DNA of 40,683 nucleotides, taken from Rhodospirillaceae bacterium. GTDB lineage: Bacteria; Pseudomonadota; Alphaproteobacteria; UBA828. Made by a program: the position numbers and the translations under genes. Location: NCBI GenBank assembly GCA_002717225.1, contig PBDG01000074.1, forward strand, positions 1 through 40,683, in the 5' to 3' direction. The notes below the pieces were generated by a model. That model was not told the origin of the DNA. It did no database searches and was given only the letters and a program-made list of their open reading frames with translations. Shown one piece after another: positions 16,287 to 25,376 of this stretch. Within the stretch, counting starts at the first letter, position 1. The number at the start of each line of letters is the position of its first letter.

Positions 16287-17536
16287 CTGACCGGCGGCCG
16301 ATGCCGGAAACCCCGAACTCAACGTCCGATACATCACACCGGTTAGGTGTCCTGCGTCATCGCAACTTCGCATTGTTCTGGTTCAGTCTCGTGTTCTCAC
16401 ACAGCGGGACATGGATGCAGCTCACCGTCGTGGGTTGGCTTGTTTTTGATATGACAAATTCCCCGGCTTGGCTTGGTGTAGTGGGCGCCTCACGTGCAGC
16501 TCCAATGATTGTTCTACCGTTCTTTGGCGGAGTCATCGCAGACCGTATGGATCGACGCCTGCTGCTCTGGATCACACAGAGTGGGCAAGCCCTTTTGGGT
16601 CTGACTCTTGCCCTGCTCGTGGCAACGGACCTGGTTTTGGTTTGGCACATCATCGTGGTGATGTTCCTCGGCGCAATTATTGAAGCCGTGGATCAACCAA
16701 CCCGCCAAGCAATTGTCCCGTTACTAGTGCCCCGCATTGACCTTCGTAAAGCCATCGCGCTCCACGCCGTTGTCTTTTCTGGTGGTGCTCTCGTCGGGCC
16801 AGCCGTAGCAGGACTGTTGGCCCCTGCGGTTGGGCTTGCGACGGTGCTGTTCATCAACGTGGCCAGCTTTGTGCCCGTATTTATCGCTCTCCCCCTTCTC
16901 CATCTGCCTCGATTTGAACCACGACAACACGAACCCGTACTAACGTCCGTCAAAGACGGTCTGCACTTCGCGTTTACCCGTGAATTAATCGTTGTTGTAA
17001 TCCTCGTGTCGGCTGTCGGCAGCCTGTTCGGACGTTCGTACCAACTGCTGGCACCGGTGTTCGCCCGAGAAGTGCTCCTAACGGACATTACGGGGCTTGG
17101 CTGGCTTGCATCAGCTCCGGGTCTCGGGGCTGTGCTTGGAGCGTTTGCCATCGCGAGTGCACGTTGGCTCCCGGCCAACGGAAGACTTACCGGTTTCTCG
17201 GTCGCCGGATATCTCCTCGCTCTCGTGGGATTTGCGATCTCTAACAACTTTGGTCTTTCGGTGCTGCTGCTGGTCTTAGTCGGACTGCTTAACACGGTGT
17301 TTTCTGCCGCCGTACGAACCATGCTCCAACTCGAAGCCCCAGAGCAGTATTACGGTCGCGTGATGAGCCTCAATACCATTACGTTTATCGGCCTAGCACC
17401 TCTGGGCTCCTTGATCATCGGGGCCATCGCGGAATTGGCTGGCATCCAACTCGCAACCCTCATCGGGGCTACTGTCGTAGCAATCGTTTTTTCCTTTGCG
17501 TGGTTGACCCAACCCGCCCTCCGAAATGCGTCTTAA
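16283..17536 (+). CDS. MFS transporter, second MFS_3-type copy
   Basis: Inner-membrane major facilitator protein of 417 residues with about twelve hydrophobic segments. LRHRNFALFWFSLVFSHSGTWMQ is the characteristic opening and GGVIADRMDRRLLL the motif-A loop. IIEAVDQPTRQAIVPLLVP and GGALVGPAVAGLL are further MFS_3 hallmarks. It starts with GTG inside the stop of the GH99-like gene (GTGA overlap), so it is translated with it. It is clearly related to the minus-strand MFS protein at 10195-11541, giving one copy on each arm of the divergent locus. It probably moves a product or substrate of the locus; the direction is inferred as export from the family. Confidence 0.9.
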   Translation: MTDRRPMPETPNSTSDTSHRLGVLRHRNFALFWFSLVFSHSGTWMQLTVVGWLVFDMTNSPAWLGVVGASRAAPMIVLPFFGGVIADRMDRRLLLWITQSGQALLGLTLALLVATDLVLVWHIIVVMFLGAIIEAVDQPTRQAIVPLLVPRIDLRKAIALHAVVFSGGALVGPAVAGLLAPAVGLATVLFINVASFVPVFIALPLLHLPRFEPRQHEPVLTSVKDGLHFAFTRELIVVVILVSAVGSLFGRSYQLLAPVFAREVLLTDITGLGWLASAPGLGAVLGAFAIASARWLPANGRLTGFSVAGYLLALVGFAISNNFGLSVLLLVLVGLLNTVFSAAVRTMLQLEAPEQYYGRVMSLNTITFIGLAPLGSLIIGAIAELAGIQLATLIGATVVAIVFSFAWLTQPALRNAS

Positions 17537-17554
17537 TATCTAACGTCCGCACAA

Positions 17555-17567
17555 CGTAGAATCTACG
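17555..17567. promoter_or_regulatory. Perfect 13-bp palindrome just before the LacI-type gene
   Basis: CGTAGA-A-TCTACG occupies the position where an SD would normally be, ending two bases before the ATG at 17569. The one-base centre makes an RNA hairpin unlikely, so a protein-binding site is the simpler reading, but it may be chance. Confidence 0.3.
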
Positions 17568-17568
17568 C

Positions 17569-18396
17569 ATGGCAAAAATCGGTGTGTTCTATGGAGATGG
17601 TTTTGATCCTGGGGCATATACGCTTGCGCTTTTTCATGCCCAAGTGGCCGTCGCACATACGGCTCATACCATCGGTCTGTATACCTTCAGACCCGATGAC
17701 CTGAAAACTGCGTCGATGCAGGCTCCAGAGGTTGACGGGCTACTGACATTCGGACCGAGCTCGACAGACATCGAATTCCTGAAGACTCACGATCGACCAT
17801 CCCTCGTATGCGAGCGCGTAGTTCCAGGCTGCGCATACGTGGCACCAGACAATTACGATATGGGTCGCACAGCGGCTACCCACCTTCTTGATCTTGGGCA
17901 CAAACGACTTTCGGTGGCCCTTCCTGGTGATCCCAACACACTGGATGCGTATCACGGTACTCGCTTTGTCGGATTCCGAGAGACTGCCGCCGCCGCCGGA
18001 CAACCAATTACCGATGACGACATTTTCTTTGGGGCCAAAGAAGCAACGACCGGAACAGCGGTCGCCGAAACTCTGTTGGCGCGAGGAGATCTCCCCGATG
18101 CCATCTACGTCCAAAATCTTCCTATGGCCCTTGCGGCGTTCCAGACATTGACCGCTGCTGGTGTTTCAATTCCAAACGACATCTCGTTTGTCGGCACCAC
18201 GTTTACGCAACTCAATGCTCCAATGGCAACAACACACACCATCCCTCCAATGACCACTGTGACGTTTCAGAAAGAAGAAATGGGCCGGATGGGCGTCGAG
18301 TATCTATGTGAAGCTGCTGCAAATCCTGCGGTGAGCCCTATTGAAGTACTACTTCCCGGGATCTTGATAGGTGGAGAGTCCACGGCCGAAGCATAG
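17569..18396 (+). CDS. LacI/PurR-type ligand-binding domain protein lacking the DNA-binding domain
   Basis: The sequence matches the sugar-binding (periplasmic-binding-protein-like) portion of LacI-family repressors: IGVFYGD at the start, VDGLLTFGPSS, DNYDMGRTAATHLLDLGHKRL in the middle, FVGTTF, PPMTTVTFQKEEMGRMGVEYL, and a typical ending LIGGEST. The helix-turn-helix and hinge that occupy the first ~60 residues of LacI proteins are absent, and the 32 bp before the ATG leave no room for them. There is no signal peptide, so it is not an export-type binding protein. It is the last gene of the Gfo/Idh-GH99-like-MFS series. It may bind a sugar and act on another regulator, or be a degenerate repressor; the role is unknown. 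Confidence 0.75.
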   Translation: MAKIGVFYGDGFDPGAYTLALFHAQVAVAHTAHTIGLYTFRPDDLKTASMQAPEVDGLLTFGPSSTDIEFLKTHDRPSLVCERVVPGCAYVAPDNYDMGRTAATHLLDLGHKRLSVALPGDPNTLDAYHGTRFVGFRETAAAAGQPITDDDIFFGAKEATTGTAVAETLLARGDLPDAIYVQNLPMALAAFQTLTAAGVSIPNDISFVGTTFTQLNAPMATTHTIPPMTTVTFQKEEMGRMGVEYLCEAAANPAVSPIEVLLPGILIGGESTAEA

Positions 18397-18608
18397 TCGT
18401 CACCTAAATTTACTTCCTGGAAACTAGTATCTATCAAAAGGTCCGTAACTAATTCCTCTTCGCATCGGACTACTGTGAAACGGCTCCGGGGTCACCGACT
18501 ACGTTTCCCTAACGAAAGAACTACAACGCCCTGTATATCGCAGGAATCAAAAAACATTCCGTTGGCCCACACCATTGGCGTGAAGAATTTGAACTTGCAA
18601 CGTACCCG

Positions 18609-20783
18609 CTAATCAGTAGGATCGCGCTGGAGAACAGGGCGACGTAGCGATTGGGGCGCAGGTTCACCAACAAAACCCTCTTGCTCAAGCCGATGCGCAA
18701 GCTTCAGCGCCAAGGAACGTCCACAGCGAAGCTCTCGCGAGAGCATATCTGGTGTAATGCTGTCATACCGCATTACGAGTTCGGTCGCTTCAATAAACAT
18801 TTCGTCTTCATCGTTCTCCGATTCAGTCACTTCTCTGAGTTCGTTCGGTGCTACAAGCATCGGATCGCCCTGCTCACGCCAGTGACCAACAACATTCCGA
18901 ATCTCGTCATCGCTTACAAAAACACCTTGGACACGCTGCGATTTTCCACCCTCAGGCGGCAGATACAGCATGTCCCCACGCCCAATGAGGCGCTCAGCAC
19001 CTGCCGCGTCCAGAACAGTCCGAGAATCTGCCTGGCTGCTAACCATAAAAGAAATCCGTGTAGGGAAATTAGCTTTAATCAAACCGGTAATCACATCGAC
19101 CGAAGGACGTTGCGTCGATATCACCAAGTGAATACCAGTTGCACGGGCCATTTGGGCAAGACGTGCAAGCAACCGTTCGACATCACCAGGGGCCGTCATC
19201 ATGAGGTCAGCGAGTTCATCAATGACTACAACCGTGTATGGCAACGGACCATCCGTTCCAGGCAACGGATCCTTGTTGTAGGCCACGACGTTTCGGACTC
19301 CAGTCTTATTGAACAATCGATATCGCCGGGCCATCTCGTTGCTTACCCACGTCAAAACGTTCACAACCTCGTTAACGTCTGTGATAACCGGCATTCGTAG
19401 ATGCGGCACGCCTTCGAAGGCCACTAGCTCAACCATTTTGGGATCTATCAAAATAAGCTGGAGCTCTTCCGGAGTCTTAGTGAACATCAGCCCGGTAATC
19501 AGCGACGTCAGGCAAACCGATTTTCCCGCGCCGGTAGCTCCGGCAATAAGCACGTGCGGCATTCGCGTCAAATCAACGACGCGCACCTGTCCCGCTACAT
19601 CTTGACCGAGTGCAATCTTTATCTCGGCATCCGAGGCTACCCAAGCCTCACTCTCCATTACCTGACGTAACGTCACCGTTGCAGGATCTGTATTTGGTGT
19701 CTCAAGACCTACGTATGGTTGGCCAGGCACCGGCGCCTCGATACGTACACTTCGTGCCGCCAATTTCAGCGCCAGGTCGTTTGCAAGAGTCGTGATCCGT
19801 GCAACCTTTACCCCAGGACCGGGCTGAAGAAGATACTGAGTTACGACTGGCCCAGGAACAGCCTCAGCAACCGTCACCTGTACGTTGAAAGACGCTAACG
19901 TCTCTTCAATTGTTGCAGCCTTCGCCACAATTTCCTGTTCCGAAACCTCTGACGCGTCTTCAGAAATCTCAAGCAAATCAATTTGGGGGAGATTCCAGCG
20001 ACCATCTTTCGGGGGAGGAGGCACCTCGGCTAATACGCGTTCAGCTGTCCGGATAAGAGGCTTCTGATCCCATGACGTATCTTCATCAGCATCAGAAACC
20101 TCCTCCACGACGTCCACAGTAGCGACTTCTTCATCTATAACGACGTCGGCAGATTGTTCAGTTTTTCCATTCGGTGTAAAAAATGGTCGAGCCCGAAAGT
20201 TTGCAGCAACGATTACTCCTCTGATCCACGATAGGCTTGCGCGGACACCCACAATGATGAACCGTCCAGGCCACTGAATGGCTGCAAGCCCCCACGGAGA
20301 TGCAGTTAGTCCGTACGCCAAGGCCAAGACGGCCGACACGCTTAGCACGATGTATCCAGCAAGATCGCCGGCACTCGCACGTATAGCTCTAGCCATCATG
20401 CCGCCAACAAATCCACCGGCGGATGACAGGCCCTGCTCAGTCGAAGCTGCTGCCAGATCCACCATTGCGGATAACGCAGCCAGAAATACACAAGCAGCGA
20501 TGAGATGAGTCACATCGATATTAGGCCGTCGTCGAGCACCACCAATTGCGAGAGCACCACCAATAAATACACCAGCAACCGGGGCCAATATGCCTGCTCG
20601 ACCAAGAACGAACGCTACGGCTTGAGCTGCACCTGTAAACACGGGGGTATCACTAGCGAAGTAACCCACGAATGCGAGAACAGCAAGCCCGCTAATGAAT
20701 ACTCCACAAAGGCCCACTAATCCCCAGCGATCAGACCGCACTGAATTTGCCTGCGGTCGTCCATCCTTTCGGTTTTCGGCCAC
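18609..20783 (-). CDS. ftsK: FtsK/SpoIIIE DNA translocase
   Basis: Septum-located DNA pump that clears chromosomes during division. About four N-terminal membrane segments (roughly residues 21-44, 64-82, 92-113 and 141-162) are followed by an acidic linker, then the motor: alpha/beta domain, Walker A GATGAGKS at 415-422, Walker B VVVIDELAD near 518-526, and STQRPSVDVITG. The C-terminal winged-helix gamma domain (DSITPDMLSRELRCGRSLALKLAHRLEQEGFV) binds orienting DNA motifs. At 724 residues it is a short-linker form like SpoIIIE. The start is GTG, fixed by AGGAGG seven bases upstream. It is the last gene of the housekeeping block, 40 bp after rnj. Confidence 0.96.
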   Translation of the reverse strand: MAENRKDGRPQANSVRSDRWGLVGLCGVFISGLAVLAFVGYFASDTPVFTGAAQAVAFVLGRAGILAPVAGVFIGGALAIGGARRRPNIDVTHLIAACVFLAALSAMVDLAAASTEQGLSSAGGFVGGMMARAIRASAGDLAGYIVLSVSAVLALAYGLTASPWGLAAIQWPGRFIIVGVRASLSWIRGVIVAANFRARPFFTPNGKTEQSADVVIDEEVATVDVVEEVSDADEDTSWDQKPLIRTAERVLAEVPPPPKDGRWNLPQIDLLEISEDASEVSEQEIVAKAATIEETLASFNVQVTVAEAVPGPVVTQYLLQPGPGVKVARITTLANDLALKLAARSVRIEAPVPGQPYVGLETPNTDPATVTLRQVMESEAWVASDAEIKIALGQDVAGQVRVVDLTRMPHVLIAGATGAGKSVCLTSLITGLMFTKTPEELQLILIDPKMVELVAFEGVPHLRMPVITDVNEVVNVLTWVSNEMARRYRLFNKTGVRNVVAYNKDPLPGTDGPLPYTVVVIDELADLMMTAPGDVERLLARLAQMARATGIHLVISTQRPSVDVITGLIKANFPTRISFMVSSQADSRTVLDAAGAERLIGRGDMLYLPPEGGKSQRVQGVFVSDDEIRNVVGHWREQGDPMLVAPNELREVTESENDEDEMFIEATELVMRYDSITPDMLSRELRCGRSLALKLAHRLEQEGFVGEPAPQSLRRPVLQRDPTD

Positions 20784-20790
20784 GGGAGGC

Positions 20791-20796
20791 CCTCCT
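20791..20796 (-). promoter_or_regulatory. Strong SD fixing the GTG start of ftsK
   Basis: AGGAGG on the minus strand lies seven bases before the GTG at 20783, supporting this start over any internal methionine. Confidence 0.75.
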
Positions 20797-20823
20797 CGGC
20801 CCGAGCTAACGCTCGCGCCGCTC

Positions 20824-22497
20824 TTAAACCTCGGTAACGATCGGTAAAATCACCGGTCGTCGCCGGGTTTCCCGGTAAAGCTGCCTCCCAAGCACCTTCC
20901 GGATCTTGTCTTGTAAATATTCGGGGTCCGGATCCGGATGATCACCCTGCTCGATAGCCGAACGAACAGCATTTCGAACACGATCCAGCAAGGCATCAGC
21001 CTCCGGAGGGTAAACGAACCCTCGGAAGATGATATCCGGCTCGGCCAAACACTTTCCACTATGACGGTCCACATTAACAACTGCCACAACCACACCGTCT
21101 TCTGAAAGATGTCGCCGATCGCGAAGGGTTACATCACCACCACCGCTTACGGTTAATCCGTCGACAAACACATTGCTGACATCGGTCGAATCAACAACAT
21201 CAATACCGTCCGCGGTGAGGTGGACAACGGAACCTGACTCTGCAACCAAGATGTTTTCTTCGTCTACCCCCACCTGAACCGCAAGCCGTCGATGTTCCTC
21301 GAGATGCCGAAACTCGCCGTGCACCGGCATAAAGAACTTGGGTTGTAATGTCGACAACATGTACTTGAGATCTTCCTGGCTACCATGACCAGAGACGTGA
21401 ACCGGAAGCAGTCGCTCATACAACACCCGAGCTCCCTGACGACCCAACCGATCAATTGTCTTGTTCACAGCCTCCTCATTCCCGGGAATGGCAGTGGCTG
21501 ACACAATCACCGTGTCGTCAGGAATGATGTCTATAAAGCGATGATCTCGGTTTGCAATCCGGACGAGCGCCGACCGAGGTTCCCCTTGTGAACCAGTACA
21601 AATAACCACCATTTCCTCAGCCGGAAAGTCTCCTAGATCACTAGAGTCAACTATCAGATCATTTTCTGGTAGATGCAGGTAACCGAGCTCACTGGCGACC
21701 CGAACATTGCGTTCCATGCTGCGTCCGACAAAGCAGACACGACGGCCAAATTCATGCGCCGCATCTACAACCTGTTGAACGCGAGAAATAAGTGAGGAAA
21801 AAGTGGCAACGATAATCCGCCCTGGAGCAACCTCAAATATCCGAGCAAATGTGTCCGCAATTTGCGCCTCCGACGGTGTATGACCCGGATGATCTGCATA
21901 AGTGCTATCCGACATCAGGAGCAGAACCCCATCCGAGCCAAGACGCCCCAACGTCTGAAAGTCGGGCGGAATCCCGTCAACCGGAGTGTGATCAAGCTTA
22001 AAGTCACCCGTGTGAACAATGGTTCCAATCGGCGTATGCACCGCGATGCCCATCGCATCCGGAATGCTGTGACAGACGTGGAACCACTCGCACCTGAACG
22101 CCCCAAGCGTTACCGATTCCCGAGCAGCCACGGTCTGTAACCGAGCCTTCTCTTCAAGACCAGCCTCCTCAATTTTCACCCCAACAAGACCCATTGTGAG
22201 ACGCGACCCGAAAACCGGTACATCAAACTCACGCAGCGCGTATGGCAGCGCTCCAATATGGTCCTCGTGGCCATGCGTAATCACAAATGCCCGAAGCTTG
22301 TGGCGAATCTCGCGCAAATACGAGAAGTTCGGTAGCACCAGATCAACGCCAAACATGTCGGCGTCAGGAAACGTGATTCCACAATCCAGAACGATCGCAT
22401 CGTCACCATATTCGATGACGGTACAGTTCTTTCCAATCTCTCCTATACCCCCAATAGACACAATTCGCACTGTGTCTGAGGTCATCGCATGGGCCAC
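20824..22497 (-). CDS. rnj: Ribonuclease J
   Basis: Metallo-beta-lactamase/beta-CASP ribonuclease with 5'-exo and endo activity in RNA maturation and decay. GGIGEIGKNC opens the domain, HGHEDH at residues 75-80 is the zinc motif, FHVCHSIPDAMGIAV and HTGDFK supply further ligands, and CTGSQGEPRSAL belongs to the beta-CASP part. VHVSGHGSQEDLKYML and MPVHGEFRHL are RNase J signatures. The 557-residue length is standard. The GTG start has GGAAGGA seven bases upstream; an ATG four codons later is also possible. It lies between udg and ftsK, a placement resembling rnjB before spoIIIE in Bacillus. Confidence 0.96.
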   Translation of the reverse strand: MAHAMTSDTVRIVSIGGIGEIGKNCTVIEYGDDAIVLDCGITFPDADMFGVDLVLPNFSYLREIRHKLRAFVITHGHEDHIGALPYALREFDVPVFGSRLTMGLVGVKIEEAGLEEKARLQTVAARESVTLGAFRCEWFHVCHSIPDAMGIAVHTPIGTIVHTGDFKLDHTPVDGIPPDFQTLGRLGSDGVLLLMSDSTYADHPGHTPSEAQIADTFARIFEVAPGRIIVATFSSLISRVQQVVDAAHEFGRRVCFVGRSMERNVRVASELGYLHLPENDLIVDSSDLGDFPAEEMVVICTGSQGEPRSALVRIANRDHRFIDIIPDDTVIVSATAIPGNEEAVNKTIDRLGRQGARVLYERLLPVHVSGHGSQEDLKYMLSTLQPKFFMPVHGEFRHLEEHRRLAVQVGVDEENILVAESGSVVHLTADGIDVVDSTDVSNVFVDGLTVSGGGDVTLRDRRHLSEDGVVVAVVNVDRHSGKCLAEPDIIFRGFVYPPEADALLDRVRNAVRSAIEQGDHPDPDPEYLQDKIRKVLGRQLYRETRRRPVILPIVTEV

Positions 22498-22520
22498 TAG
22501 CGCATCCTTCCTTTCGACGC

Positions 22521-23147
22521 CTACGAAAACAACGACAATTGGCGGGTCGAAGGAGGCGTCGGCGGATCGGCCTCAGCCGATGAAGCATCAGCTAACAGTT
22601 TGGGGATCATCTGAAAATCCTCGGCAAGCACATCTCGGAGTTTGAACTGACGAAGGGCAGCCGCCGGGTGATACACCGGCAGAAACGTCCGTCCGTGGAG
22701 CCGTCGGGCTACACCACGCGCCCGAGAAATTCGAGCCTCAGGAAAGAACGCATTCAGCGCGTATCGTCCGAGTAGCACAATAAGACGAGACTGAATTAAC
22801 GCGAGCTGTTGCTCCAAATATGGGAAACATGCCGTAGCTTCTTCAGGTTCCGGGTCCCGATTGTTCGGCGGCCGACATTTAAGCAGATTGGCAATAAACA
22901 CGTCACTACGACGCATCTCAATTGCCGTAATCATTTCATCTAACAACTTGCCGGCCTGCCCCACAAACGGACGGCCTTGCTGGTCTTCATGAAAACCTGG
23001 ACCCTCACCAACAAGTACCACCCGAGCGTTTGCCGACCCCTCGCCAGGAACAGCGTTAGTACGTCCAACGTGAAGATCGCACCGATCGCAAATTTTGACA
23101 GCCGAGGACAGACTCTCCAGATCCGGGAATACTGGAAGATCGTTCAC
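22521..23147 (-). CDS. Uracil-DNA glycosylase, family 4 (Fe-S type)
   Basis: Removes uracil from DNA as the first step of base excision repair. Motif A is GEGPGFHED at 47-55, motif B is HPAA at 160-163, and NLLKCRPPNNRDP is highly typical. The four cysteines expected to bind a [4Fe-4S] cluster are present: C20 and C23 (CDRC), C91 and C107. The length of 208 residues is normal. The start is GTG without an obvious SD, three bases after the dapA stop, so it is probably coupled to dapA translation. Its position inside the dap-rnj-ftsK block is unusual compared with Bacillus, where other genes occupy the corresponding place. Confidence 0.95.
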   Translation of the reverse strand: MNDLPVFPDLESLSSAVKICDRCDLHVGRTNAVPGEGSANARVVLVGEGPGFHEDQQGRPFVGQAGKLLDEMITAIEMRRSDVFIANLLKCRPPNNRDPEPEEATACFPYLEQQLALIQSRLIVLLGRYALNAFFPEARISRARGVARRLHGRTFLPVYHPAAALRQFKLRDVLAEDFQMIPKLLADASSAEADPPTPPSTRQLSLFS

Positions 23148-23150
23148 GCG

Positions 23151-24068
23151 CTATGCACGGACATCCGCGGCCTGAAGAAATGGATCCAGCTCGTAGGAAT
23201 CAAGCACCTGCCGTAAGCCGTCCTGCATCGTCGCCGGGAGTTCGATAAGCGGCGATCTTGGAACGCCAACAGAAAATCCACTCATGGTCAGCGCAGCCTT
23301 CACAGCAATAGGATTGGCCCACCCTGCTGGAAAGAGCGCACGAGCGATCGGTAAGAGCCGGAGATGCTGCCGGCGTGCCGCCTCGAAATCACCGTCAACA
23401 AACGAGTCAATCATTCGTCGGGTCTCAGTGCTCACCACGTGGGACTGCACACTGATAACACCAACACCTCCAAGAGCCAAGATCAGAAATGTATCGCTGT
23501 CGTTGCCGCTATATATCTGAAAACCTTCCTCCGCAGTTCGAGCAATTTCTCCAATCTGGTCGAAATCAGCACTCGCTTCCTTAACACCAATGATGTTCTC
23601 AACCGCACTAAGTCGAGCCACCGTATCGGCTGTCATGTTGAGGCTTGTGCGAGCAGGCACGTTATACAGAATATTCGGAAGCGGGGTAGCGGCCGCAATC
23701 TCTTTGAAGTGGGCCACAAGACCGTCCTGCGGAGGCTTGTTGTAGTACGGCGTCACCTGCAACAAGCCATGTACACCAATCTCGGCCGCCTCACGCGATA
23801 GGTGAACACTTTCAGCCGTGTGATTTCCCCCGGTGCCCGCGATCACACATGCACGATCCCCAACAGCAGCAAGCGCCTCGCGATAGAGCTGAAAACGCTC
23901 CTTTTCGCTGAGCGTAGGAGACTCTCCGGTCGTCCCGGTAACGACAATCGAATCATTACCAGCATCAACCAACCCTTCAACGAGACGTCCAAAAGTCTCG
24001 TAATCAACAGACCCTTGTTTATCAAACGGCGTAACCACTGCAGTGATGAGCCGGCCAAACGTCAGCAT
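23151..24068 (-). CDS. dapA: 4-hydroxy-tetrahydrodipicolinate synthase
   Basis: Condenses pyruvate with aspartate semialdehyde in the lysine/diaminopimelate pathway. TAVVTPFD opens the TIM barrel, TGTTGESPTLSEKER binds pyruvate, YNVPARTS carries the catalytic tyrosine, and GVKEAS carries the Schiff-base lysine. The track start at 24191 adds 41 residues with no family counterpart; the ATG at 24068 (MLTFGRL), preceded by GGTGGGA, gives 305 residues and is preferred. A 285-bp gap separates it from asd, so it may have its own promoter, though no convincing -35/-10 or lysine riboswitch was seen there. UDG follows after 3 bp. Confidence 0.95.
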   Translation of the reverse strand: MLTFGRLITAVVTPFDKQGSVDYETFGRLVEGLVDAGNDSIVVTGTTGESPTLSEKERFQLYREALAAVGDRACVIAGTGGNHTAESVHLSREAAEIGVHGLLQVTPYYNKPPQDGLVAHFKEIAAATPLPNILYNVPARTSLNMTADTVARLSAVENIIGVKEASADFDQIGEIARTAEEGFQIYSGNDSDTFLILALGGVGVISVQSHVVSTETRRMIDSFVDGDFEAARRQHLRLLPIARALFPAGWANPIAVKAALTMSGFSVGVPRSPLIELPATMQDGLRQVLDSYELDPFLQAADVRA

Positions 24069-24353
24069 GCAATTCCCACCATCCCCGACCGACTTTTGCA
24101 GCCGTGGCATCCGTTCTTGATAACCAAAATTGTACCTGTGCTCAGAACATAGGATGGGATCTTCTGTAAAAGAAGCCCCACCTACACACATCTAACCATT
24201 TTTCGTCGCGCAAAATAGTGAACCCAGCGGCGCCACTCGATAATCGTCACGTCTATCTGCTTGCTACCAAAAGAAACGCCACCATATACGAAATGTCCGA
24301 GCCAGCCTCACGATGCGAGTTGGCAATAAATAAACGCCGGACTCTACGGAGGG

Positions 24354-25376
24354 TTACCGCAACCCCTGGTCAATCATTGACTCCACTATTTGAATAGAGT
24401 TAGTAGCAGCACCTTTTCGGAGATTGTCGGAAACCACCCAAAAGACGATTCCATTTGGATGAGACATATCAGCCCGAATCCGACCAACCCAAGTAGTGTC
24501 ATTTCCTGCCGCCGTGCTCGGCATCGGATATTGCTCGCCTGCTAGATCATCGACCACACACACGCCGGCGGTCCCTTCTAAGATTGATCGGGCACGTTCA
24601 ACCGAAAACGGCGTTTCGAATTCAGCATGCACCGCGGCCGCATGAGCACGGAAGACCGGCACACGAACACAGGTCGCGGACACCGCCAGATCTGGCAAAT
24701 GCATGATCTTTCGGGTCTCCGCCGAGACTTTCCACTCCTCTTTGGAGTATCCATCATCCCGTGGGTCATCAATGGAAGGAATCAGATTCGAGGCAATCTG
24801 GTGCGGGAAAACATCAGTATTTACCGGGACTGATTCACCACGACCCATGGCTTGTGTCTGAATTCCGAGTTCGTCCATCGCAAGACCTCCGGCGCCAGAC
24901 ACCGACTGGTATGTATCAGCAATCAGTCGACACAGCGGAATCTCGTCATGGAGCGGAGCAAGCGCCTGCACAATAGGGGTCGTTGAACAATTTGGAATAG
25001 CAACAATCCCCTCGTGGGAAGCAAGATCTTCCGCATTAACCTCCGGAACGACAAGCGGAACATCGTCGTCATATCGAAACGCCGAACTATCGTCAATCGC
25101 GATCGCTCCGGCCGACGCAACCTTTGGTGCAACTTCCCGGCTGATGGCCCCTGAGGCCGAGATCAGAACAAAGTCAAGTCCTGATAGCGCGTCCTCACTG
25201 AGCACATCCACCGAGTGCTTTTCATCATTAAACTCGAGTTGTCGTCCTTTACTTCGAGAAGATGCCCAGAGACGCAACTCGCCAACCGGAAAGCCACGCT
25301 CTTCCATCACCGATAGGAACTCCCGCCCTACCGCACCTGTCGCACCAACAACGCCTATCCCGTATTTTCGACTCAC
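24354..25376 (-). CDS. asd: Aspartate-semialdehyde dehydrogenase
   Basis: Reduces aspartyl phosphate to aspartate semialdehyde with NADPH, feeding both DapA and the threonine/methionine branch. VVGATGAVGREF is the nucleotide-binding motif, IPNCSTTP contains the catalytic cysteine C130, TYQSVSGAG binds substrate, and VPVFRAHA carries the catalytic histidine. The length of 340 is standard. The GTG start lies inside the dapB stop (GTGA, 25373-25376), so translation is coupled to dapB. Confidence 0.97.
   Translation of the reverse strand: MSRKYGIGVVGATGAVGREFLSVMEERGFPVGELRLWASSRSKGRQLEFNDEKHSVDVLSEDALSGLDFVLISASGAISREVAPKVASAGAIAIDDSSAFRYDDDVPLVVPEVNAEDLASHEGIVAIPNCSTTPIVQALAPLHDEIPLCRLIADTYQSVSGAGGLAMDELGIQTQAMGRGESVPVNTDVFPHQIASNLIPSIDDPRDDGYSKEEWKVSAETRKIMHLPDLAVSATCVRVPVFRAHAAAVHAEFETPFSVERARSILEGTAGVCVVDDLAGEQYPMPSTAAGNDTTWVGRIRADMSHPNGIVFWVVSDNLRKGAATNSIQIVESMIDQGLR

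Noticed and set aside
16693-17322. 209-codon minus-strand ORF
   Set aside because: It is antisense to a clear MFS transporter and low in complexity; a shadow.
18397-18608. Possible small gene between the LacI-type gene and ftsK
   Set aside because: One frame reads for about 40 codons (YIAGIKKHSVGPHHW...) but has no start codon after its upstream stop and no SD; the 212-bp convergent gap holds nothing I can support.
24069-24353. Lysine riboswitch before dapA
   Set aside because: The 285-bp gap shows no recognisable lysine-aptamer core or clear expression platform; nothing else could be assigned there.
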